From an uncultured Bacteroidota bacterium (GTDB lineage: Bacteria; Bacteroidota; Bacteroidia; Chitinophagales; Chitinophagaceae): a stretch of 64,000 bases of DNA. The stretch spans positions 1 through 64,000 of the forward strand of contig CALEZD010000025.1 in the NCBI GenBank assembly GCA_937928385.1, written 5' to 3'. Positions 59,196-64,000 of the stretch are shown piece after piece. Position numbers and translations under genes: made by a program. Positions within the stretch are counted from its first letter, which is position 1. Every line of letters begins with the position of its first letter. The notes beneath the pieces were generated by a model. It ran no database searches. It was not told the origin of the DNA and worked only from the letters and a program-made list of their open reading frames with translations.

Positions 59196-59864
59196 CTAAT
59201 CTATCAGGTACATCAGCCTGAGGCTGAACAAATCATTAAACTGCCTGAAGGAATTTTGCCATATAGGAATATTTTGCGGCTTACGTATAGAGTTTAATGA
59301 ACGTTGATATCTCCCCATCAGGAACCAGCCATCGCCTATCTGCCATCCTCCACCAATTACAAAATTGATATCGGAGCTATTGAACTCGGAAGCAGCGGGG
59401 TCGATAGTAACTGGTTGGTCGGTATAAATCTCTTCTTTTGAATTGATTAGCTGCGCATAAGCTGCCCCTGCACCTATATGCCAACGCGGTGTAAATGTGT
59501 AGTGGAGCATCAGTGGTATTTCCACATAATTCAGGTCCAGCCAATAACGTTCAAAGAAATCCCCTGTATAGTACGAGTTTTTTAATGTTACCCCCCGGCT
59601 GCCCTTCATACTGTACAGCAGCTCTATGTTGGTCAATAATTTTGGCAGCAAACGCACATACACCGTTCCCCCGGCTACAAAGCCTGCCTTTTTATACCCA
59701 CCATAACTATCGCCATCTACCGTAGAAAAATTGCCGCCTGCTGTAAAACCTCCAAAGAACACCTGCTCTTTATCAGGCGAAAAGAAATGGCTTTTTTCCT
59801 GCGCAACAGCTGCAAAGCAAGGCGCAAGAACAATCATTACAGCCTGGAGTATGGCTTTCTTCAT
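59196..59864 (-). CDS. Outer-membrane beta-barrel protein, paralogue 3 of 3
   Basis: 222 aa. Signal peptide ending AAVAQ. VFFGGFTAGGNFSTVDGDSYGGYKKAGFVAGGTVYVRLLPKLLTNIELLYSMKGSRG and WHIGAGAAYAQLINS match the PorT/OMP_b-brl_2 eight-strand barrel pattern. It ends FNDLFSLRLMYLID with an aromatic/hydrophobic C terminus. Third and most divergent of three tandem genes; 9 nt separates its end from the convergent MlaD gene. Confidence 0.82.
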   Translation of the reverse strand: MKKAILQAVMIVLAPCFAAVAQEKSHFFSPDKEQVFFGGFTAGGNFSTVDGDSYGGYKKAGFVAGGTVYVRLLPKLLTNIELLYSMKGSRGVTLKNSYYTGDFFERYWLDLNYVEIPLMLHYTFTPRWHIGAGAAYAQLINSKEEIYTDQPVTIDPAASEFNSSDINFVIGGGWQIGDGWFLMGRYQRSLNSIRKPQNIPIWQNSFRQFNDLFSLRLMYLID

Positions 59865-59910
59865 ATACTAAAGTTAGGCAAGCAGGTTGAAAAGAAACGT
59901 GAAGAAAAAG

Positions 59911-60594
59911 CTATATACCAAAGAAATATGCCAGCCTGAGCGCGAATACCATGCTGAACTGGGAGCTACCATAAAAATATGGGGCAATATTCTTCTCATC
60001 TCTTAGCTTAATCAGAGAATACTGAAACCTTGGGTTTAAAAACAGTCCTTTCCGGATACGCAAATTCCCATCCAGTATAAAGTCAAACGCAGACTTGTTG
60101 AAGGGGTATTTTGCAGGGTCAAATTTCTGGTCAGGTGTTGTAATGCCTTTTTCGGCCGACCTGACTAAACGGCCATAGGATATACCTACGCCTACATGCG
60201 TCTTGCTGGGGAAAAAGTAATTAATCATCACAGGCACTTCGGCATAATCGAGCGAAATGGCATAGTTCCTCACCGTTACTCCTTGTATTGCACCTGCAGA
60301 AGTTATCTCTTTACCTACACTGCCCTTTTGAGTATATAAAATCTCAATGCTGGCCACTATTTCTGAAGTGAGCGGCAGATATACCTTACCGCCTACATTC
60401 ATGCCTATTTTATCAAATCCTTTATAGTTATCGCCCGAAACCTGTGCGAAGTTGGCACCTGCTACTAACCCACCAAAGAACGTGCGCTCATTATCAACAT
60501 AAAAATTTTGCCCACGTGCCACTGTAGCAACAACACTGAGGATGCAGCAGATAGCAAGATTATATATAGCCCGCTTATTATTTTTATACAGCAT
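59911..60594 (-). CDS. Outer-membrane beta-barrel protein, paralogue 2 of 3
   Basis: 227 aa. Signal peptide to about VARGQ. TFFGGLVAGANFAQVSGDNYKGFDKIGMNVGGKVYLPL, IEILYTQKGSVG, AEVPVMINYFFPSKTHVGVGISYGRLV align with the other two genes. 11 nt after paralogue 1 and clearly derived by duplication. Confidence 0.82.
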   Translation of the reverse strand: MLYKNNKRAIYNLAICCILSVVATVARGQNFYVDNERTFFGGLVAGANFAQVSGDNYKGFDKIGMNVGGKVYLPLTSEIVASIEILYTQKGSVGKEITSAGAIQGVTVRNYAISLDYAEVPVMINYFFPSKTHVGVGISYGRLVRSAEKGITTPDQKFDPAKYPFNKSAFDFILDGNLRIRKGLFLNPRFQYSLIKLRDEKNIAPYFYGSSQFSMVFALRLAYFFGI

Positions 60595-60605
60595 AAATAA
60601 ATTAA

Positions 60606-61268
60606 TTAGAATAAATACATAACCCTAAAGGACCATAGATTATTGTATTGCCCTTTAGCTCCAATTCGTCCCAAGTCGGGGTACCAGGTATCTCTAACCG
60701 ACAATAACGAGTACTGGTACCTTATATTTAAAAAGAAGCCTTTCAATAAATGCAGGTTTACACTGGCAATACCATTGATGTCAGATTTTCTGAAAGGATA
60801 ATCATCAGGGTTGTACGTAGCGGGTAATGCCGGCGTTGTGGTGGTGGTTTCCGTCTGATTGATTAACTGGGAATAGGAAAGCCCTACCCCAAAATGGCTT
60901 TTACGTTTATCAAAATAGTTGATCATGACAGGCACCTCCATGTAATTCAGCTTCACTTTATAATCATTCACCCTTACATTGATGGCATTCTTCTCTGTAT
61001 TGGACACGGCTCCTTTCTGAGTATACAGCAACTCCAGGCTGGGCGCTATACGGGGAGCCACCCTGGCATATACTATACCACCACCTGTTAAGCCAATATT
61101 ATGATAACCTGCAAAATTATCACCATCCAACTGCGAAAAAACTGCTCCTATTGACAATCCTCCATAAAACGTCCTTTTATCTTCCTCATAATAACTCTGT
61201 GCACTTGTTTTTACCAAAGCCAGCCCTAAAACCACTATTAATAGCGTTATTTTTCTAATTTTGAGCAT
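60606..61268 (-). CDS. Outer-membrane beta-barrel protein, paralogue 1 of 3
   Basis: 220 aa. Signal peptide to about KTSAQ. FYGGLSIGAVFSQLDGDNFAGYHNIGLTGGGIVYARVAP, LELLYTQKGAVS, MEVPVMINYFDKRKSHFGVGLSYSQLI define the same barrel. First gene of the row, with the divergent hypothetical gene starting 18 nt upstream on the other strand. Confidence 0.82.
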   Translation of the reverse strand: MLKIRKITLLIVVLGLALVKTSAQSYYEEDKRTFYGGLSIGAVFSQLDGDNFAGYHNIGLTGGGIVYARVAPRIAPSLELLYTQKGAVSNTEKNAINVRVNDYKVKLNYMEVPVMINYFDKRKSHFGVGLSYSQLINQTETTTTTPALPATYNPDDYPFRKSDINGIASVNLHLLKGFFLNIRYQYSLLSVRDTWYPDLGRIGAKGQYNNLWSFRVMYLF

Positions 61269-61286
61269 CGAAACCGGATTTTGCTA

Positions 61287-61592
61287 ATGAGCTTCAAATA
61301 TACTGCAAACACCCTTAAAAAAATGGAACAGCTTTTCGAAGAAGCTAACTTTACCATTCGTTTTGAAAAGGGAAATTTCAACTCCGGGTACTGCATACTC
61401 GAAGACAGGCGCGTAGCCGTTATCAACAAATTCCTGGATATGGAAGGGCGCATCAATGCATTGCTGGAGATACTACCCACCATCTCTGTAAAAGAGGAGG
61501 AGCTGAGTACAGAAATGCAAAAATGGTATAAACAGCTGCAAAGCATCAACTCCGCCAACAACTCATCTGTGCAACCTGAAATTGAACTCTGA
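61287..61592 (+). CDS. Small conserved-looking cytoplasmic protein of unknown function
   Basis: 101 aa from the ATG at 61287 (MSFKYTANTLKKMEQLFEEANFTIRFEKGNFNSGYC); two further codons upstream begin with TTG. Helical N and C termini around a beta hairpin (ILEDRRVAVINKFLDMEGRI). No domain recognised. It is followed after 2 nt by the metallo-hydrolase gene, so the two are probably co-translated. A TAATTTTG box at 61256-61263 may be its promoter. Confidence 0.65.
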   Translation: MSFKYTANTLKKMEQLFEEANFTIRFEKGNFNSGYCILEDRRVAVINKFLDMEGRINALLEILPTISVKEEELSTEMQKWYKQLQSINSANNSSVQPEIEL

Positions 61593-61594
61593 TC

Positions 61595-62359
61595 GTGAAA
61601 GTTACATTTTTAGGCACGGGCACATCACAGGGTGTTCCGCTGATAGGCTGCGATTGTGAAGTATGTACTTCTCCTGATAAAAGAGACAACCGCCTTCGCT
61701 CATCTATATGGATACAAACCCCGGGGGCTAGTGTAGTGATAGATTCAGGCCCCGACTTCAGGTACCAGATGCTACGCGCTAAGGTTCACCATCTGGATGC
61801 TATTGTGTACACACATGGCCACAAAGACCATGTTGCCGGTATGGATGATGTAAGAGCGTATAACTTCTTCAGCAACAAGCCGGTAGAACTTTATGCTACC
61901 AAAGAAACTGAGGAAACTTTGAAGCGCGAGTTTTCTTATGTGTTCAACGGGGATAATTACCCGGGTATCCCCAGGGTAAATATTACTCAAATTAACGAAC
62001 ACAATAACATAAAAATCAACGATTTAGATTTGACACCTATACTTGTAAAGCACATGTATATGGATGTATTGGGTTTTCGCATTGGAGACTTTACCTACAT
62101 AACTGATGCAAATTATATATCACCGGAAGAATTAGATAAAATAAAAGGAAGTAAAACATTGGTTTTAAATGCATTAAGGCACACCAAACACCCTTCTCAC
62201 TATACACTGGAAGAGGCTATATCAGTTGCACAAGATATAGGTGTACAGGATACCTATTTTACCCATATTAGCCATCAATTAGGAAAACATTCAGATATTG
62301 AACACCAACTGCCGGAGGGTATGCACCTGTCTTTCGATGGATTGACCCTTGAATTCTGA
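61595..62359 (+). CDS. MBL-fold metallo-hydrolase, PhnP-like
   Basis: 254 aa with a GTG start. MKVTFLGTGTSQGVPLIGCDCEVC, VVIDSGPDFRYQML and the metal-binding THGHKDHVAGMDDVRAYN (HxHxDH) with the late ligands in ITDANY and FTHISHQLG match the PhnP/lipid-A-type phosphodiesterase subgroup. PhnP opens 5-phosphoribosyl-1,2-cyclic phosphate in phosphonate use; here no phn genes are close, so a general phosphodiesterase role is as likely. Confidence 0.85.
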   Translation: MKVTFLGTGTSQGVPLIGCDCEVCTSPDKRDNRLRSSIWIQTPGASVVIDSGPDFRYQMLRAKVHHLDAIVYTHGHKDHVAGMDDVRAYNFFSNKPVELYATKETEETLKREFSYVFNGDNYPGIPRVNITQINEHNNIKINDLDLTPILVKHMYMDVLGFRIGDFTYITDANYISPEELDKIKGSKTLVLNALRHTKHPSHYTLEEAISVAQDIGVQDTYFTHISHQLGKHSDIEHQLPEGMHLSFDGLTLEF

Positions 62360-62405
62360 TAACATGCTTAACTTAGCAACCAACAGATTAATATAAAAAG
62401 AGAAT

Positions 62406-62951
62406 ATGAAACTACTGGTAACAACATTTTTAGTATACGCCTTATGCCTTACTACCGCCCGGGCTCAATATGCAAATGATAAAATTAAAGTCGGAGAACA
62501 GGCCCCTGAGCTGGCATTCCCCACACCTAAAGGCGATACTATCAAACTGTCTGACATATACAAAAACAGGTATGTATTGATTGATTTTTGGGCAAGCTGG
62601 TGCGGCCCCTGCCGCAGGGCCAACCCCAGGTTGGTAAAAATGTACAGGGAATATAAAGACCTGAAATATGAGGATGCCAAAAAAGGCTTTACTGTATTAA
62701 GCGTATCCCTGGATCAGAATAAAGAAAAATGGGAGCAGGCGATAGCCAAAGACAGCCTGGAATGGGAATACCACATGAGCGACCTTGGCGGCTGGAATGC
62801 TGAGCCGGCACAGATTTATGGTGTTACCTTTGTACCCCAGGCGGTATTGATAGGACCCGACGGCAAGATAGTAGCCACCTACAACTTTGCAGAGCAAGCT
62901 GAAGATGAGCTGAAAAAGAGGGTAAAAACCCGTAAAAAGAAGCGTGCTTAA
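62406..62951 (+). CDS. TlpA/ResA-like periplasmic thioredoxin
   Basis: 181 aa. Signal peptide MKLLVTTFLVYALCLTTARA; KVGEQAPELAFPTPKGDTIKLSD, then DFWASWCGPCRRANPRLVKMY with the CxxC redox site (WCGPC), and VTFVPQAVLIGPDGKIV with the cis-Pro region. The C terminus is strongly basic (KKRVKTRKKKRA). It likely acts on periplasmic thiols, for example in cytochrome c maturation. Confidence 0.92.
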   Translation: MKLLVTTFLVYALCLTTARAQYANDKIKVGEQAPELAFPTPKGDTIKLSDIYKNRYVLIDFWASWCGPCRRANPRLVKMYREYKDLKYEDAKKGFTVLSVSLDQNKEKWEQAIAKDSLEWEYHMSDLGGWNAEPAQIYGVTFVPQAVLIGPDGKIVATYNFAEQAEDELKKRVKTRKKKRA

Positions 62952-62960
62952 CATGATTTT

Positions 62961-62991
62961 TTTGCAGGATATTAAAAAAAACATACCTTTG
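62961..62991 (+). promoter_or_regulatory. Promoter of rpmE2
   Basis: TTTG (62961-62964), 19-nt spacer, TACCTTTG (62984-62991): the exact Bacteroidota consensus. The start point would be near 62998, giving a leader of about 43 nt before the ATG at 63041. Confidence 0.8.
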
Positions 62992-63040
62992 CACACTCTG
63001 TAAAATCGCATGGCCAAATCCATGCACAAAAAACTAAATA

Positions 63041-63292
63041 ATGAAAAAAGGCATACATCCGGAAAGTTATCGCTTGGTAGTGTTCAAAGACATGTCTAAC
63101 GACTATACGTTTGTTACACGTTCTACTACCCCTTCAAAAGAAACAATCGTTTGGGAAGATGGTAAGGAATATCCCCTGGTAAAGGTGGAGATTTCTCATA
63201 AGTCGCACCCTTTCTATACAGGCAAATCAATGTTTGTTGATACTGCAGGTCGTATCGATAAATTCAAAAAACGTTACGAGAAGAAGAAATAA
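63041..63292 (+). CDS. rpmE2: 50S ribosomal protein L31, type B
   Basis: 83 aa. MKKGIHPESYRLVVFKDMSNDYTFVTRST, EYPLVKVEISHKSHPFYTGKSMFVDTAGRIDKFKKRYEKKK. There are no cysteines, so this is the zinc-free type B form. It joins the two subunits. Promoter and terminator lie close on either side, so it is a single-gene unit. Confidence 0.95.
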   Translation: MKKGIHPESYRLVVFKDMSNDYTFVTRSTTPSKETIVWEDGKEYPLVKVEISHKSHPFYTGKSMFVDTAGRIDKFKKRYEKKK

Positions 63293-63322
63293 TCTTCCCG
63301 CACATTATTTGCATTACGCATC

Positions 63323-63350
63323 AAAAATCCCGACTTTTGTCGGGATTTTT
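63323..63350 (+). terminator. Rho-independent terminator after rpmE2
   Basis: AAAAATCCCGAC, loop TTTT, GTCGGGATTTTT: a perfect 12-bp stem with T run; 6 nt before the next ATG. Confidence 0.9.
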
Positions 63351-63355
63351 CTATT

Positions 63356-64000
63356 ATGAACATCATCTTATTCGACGACAATAGCCGTTATTCCCTACTA
63401 CCCTTTTCGCATACGCGCCCGGTTGCTGATATCCGTTGTGGCATTATGACTATGAGGGAAAGGTGGGAGTATTTTACGGGCAGTCCAACGGGTACGCTTA
63501 CAGCACCTTACCTGCAGGAAGTGTTTCCGTTAAACGGCGGGGGCGATAACCTGTTCATCAACGGAAGCATCATTGCCACGGCTGATTTGTTTGCTGCTAT
63601 ATCGAAACTGGAGCCGATGCAGCAACTGGTACAAGATGATTTGATAATAGCTGCCAGGGTAACAGATGCTGAAGTGCAGTTTGGCCCCGGGCTAAATACC
63701 CCCGTCTCGCTCAAAGAAGTTAACTACGCGGCCCCGATACATAGGCTACAGCATATATGGGATATCTTCTCCATGAACGAAGAAGCCATAACCGCCGATT
63801 TTGCAATAATAACAAAAGACAGAACGAGCCAGCCCATGCCGGAAGGGGTAATAGTAAAGAACCCGGACAACCTGTTTATAGAAGAGGGCGCAATTATCAA
63901 TGCGGGTTGTATTATCAATGCAGAAGGCCCTGTGTATATAGGCAAAGGCGCTGAAATACTGGAAGGTGCATTGATCAGGGGGCCATTGGCATTACGCGAG
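63356..64000 (+). CDS. GlmU-like sugar nucleotidyltransferase (partial, runs off the window)
   Basis: 215 codons are visible from ATG with no stop. MNIILFDDNSRYSLLPFSHTRPVADIRCGIMTMRERWEYFTGSPT is the N-terminal nucleotidyltransferase start seen in the Bacteroidota alternative GlmU family. From about residue 165 a left-handed beta-helix begins (EEGAIINAGCIINAEGPVYIGKGAEILEGALIRGPLALRE). It probably makes an activated amino sugar for the cell wall or a similar polymer. The start follows the rpmE2 terminator. Confidence 0.85.
   Translation, partial: MNIILFDDNSRYSLLPFSHTRPVADIRCGIMTMRERWEYFTGSPTGTLTAPYLQEVFPLNGGGDNLFINGSIIATADLFAAISKLEPMQQLVQDDLIIAARVTDAEVQFGPGLNTPVSLKEVNYAAPIHRLQHIWDIFSMNEEAITADFAIITKDRTSQPMPEGVIVKNPDNLFIEEGAIINAGCIINAEGPVYIGKGAEILEGALIRGPLALRE

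Noticed and set aside
1..64000. CRISPR arrays, tRNA/rRNA genes, integrases, prophage genes
   Set aside because: None was seen by reading both strands; a tRNAscan or Infernal run would be needed to exclude short RNAs.

Overview
The window is chromosomal DNA of a Bacteroidota bacterium, most likely of the Chitinophagales/Chitinophagaceae type. Several independent signs agree: C-terminal type IX secretion (T9SS) sorting domains on four proteins (ends of the proteins at 308, 39500, 44184 and 45796), the bacillithiol enzyme BshA, many short SPII lipoproteins and outer-membrane beta-barrels, a fused E1 alpha/beta dehydrogenase, no evident Shine-Dalgarno sequences before most starts, and promoters of the Bacteroidota type (TTTG, 19-21 nt, TAnnTTTG). 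The genus cannot be fixed from the sequence alone. No rRNA, tRNA, CRISPR array, intact transposon or prophage was seen.

Layout. 1-8.6 kb: the end of a T9SS cargo protein, two overlapping lipoproteins with CX4CH haem-type motifs (the second with a beta-propeller), an AhpD-like protein, bshA, a monohaem cytochrome lipoprotein, an M28 peptidase coupled to an orphan DppC-type permease, and a MORN-like/TonB protein. 8.6-20.9 kb: a 23-gene minus-strand ribosomal operon, rpsJ to map, with a good promoter before rpsJ and a strong terminator after map; the infA-rpmJ-rpsM-rpsK-rpsD-rpoA-rplQ block that commonly follows is absent. 21-28 kb: small housekeeping genes (TrmH-like, a group II PLP decarboxylase, a PlsC-like acyltransferase, purine nucleoside phosphorylase) and an ECF sigma factor translationally coupled to an unusual anti-sigma-like/beta-barrel protein. 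28-34.8 kb: a tight minus-strand operon yfhO-like, hexapeptide acyltransferase, flippase, Kir potassium channel, rocD. 34.9-41.6 kb: fused E1 dehydrogenase, a small proline-rich protein, a gingipain-like T9SS protein, a small lipoprotein and two tandem double-OmpA proteins. 41.6-47.4 kb: two delta-60-repeat T9SS proteins followed by a one-piece hybrid sensor kinase/AraC regulator. 47.4-49.8 kb: a gene-poor stretch with a cluster of back-to-back hairpins and related repeats around two small genes. 49.8-55 kb: formate-THF ligase and three acyltransferase-3 membrane proteins. 55-64 kb: small membrane and lipoprotein genes, a frameshifted gene remnant, an MscS channel, an MCE/MlaD protein, three tandem beta-barrels, a PhnP-like hydrolase, a TlpA-like thioredoxin, ribosomal protein L31 type B and the start of a GlmU-like nucleotidyltransferase.

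The window is a housekeeping core flanked by envelope-related accessory genes, many present as tandem paralogues (double-OmpA x2, delta-60 x2, acyltransferase-3 x2 plus one, beta-barrel x3). The parts least explained by known biology are the multi-hairpin intergenic element at 47.5 kb, the anti-sigma-like/beta-barrel hybrid beside the sigma factor, the double-OmpA pair whose second domain has lost the usual Asp, and hairpins in several ribosomal-operon spacers.
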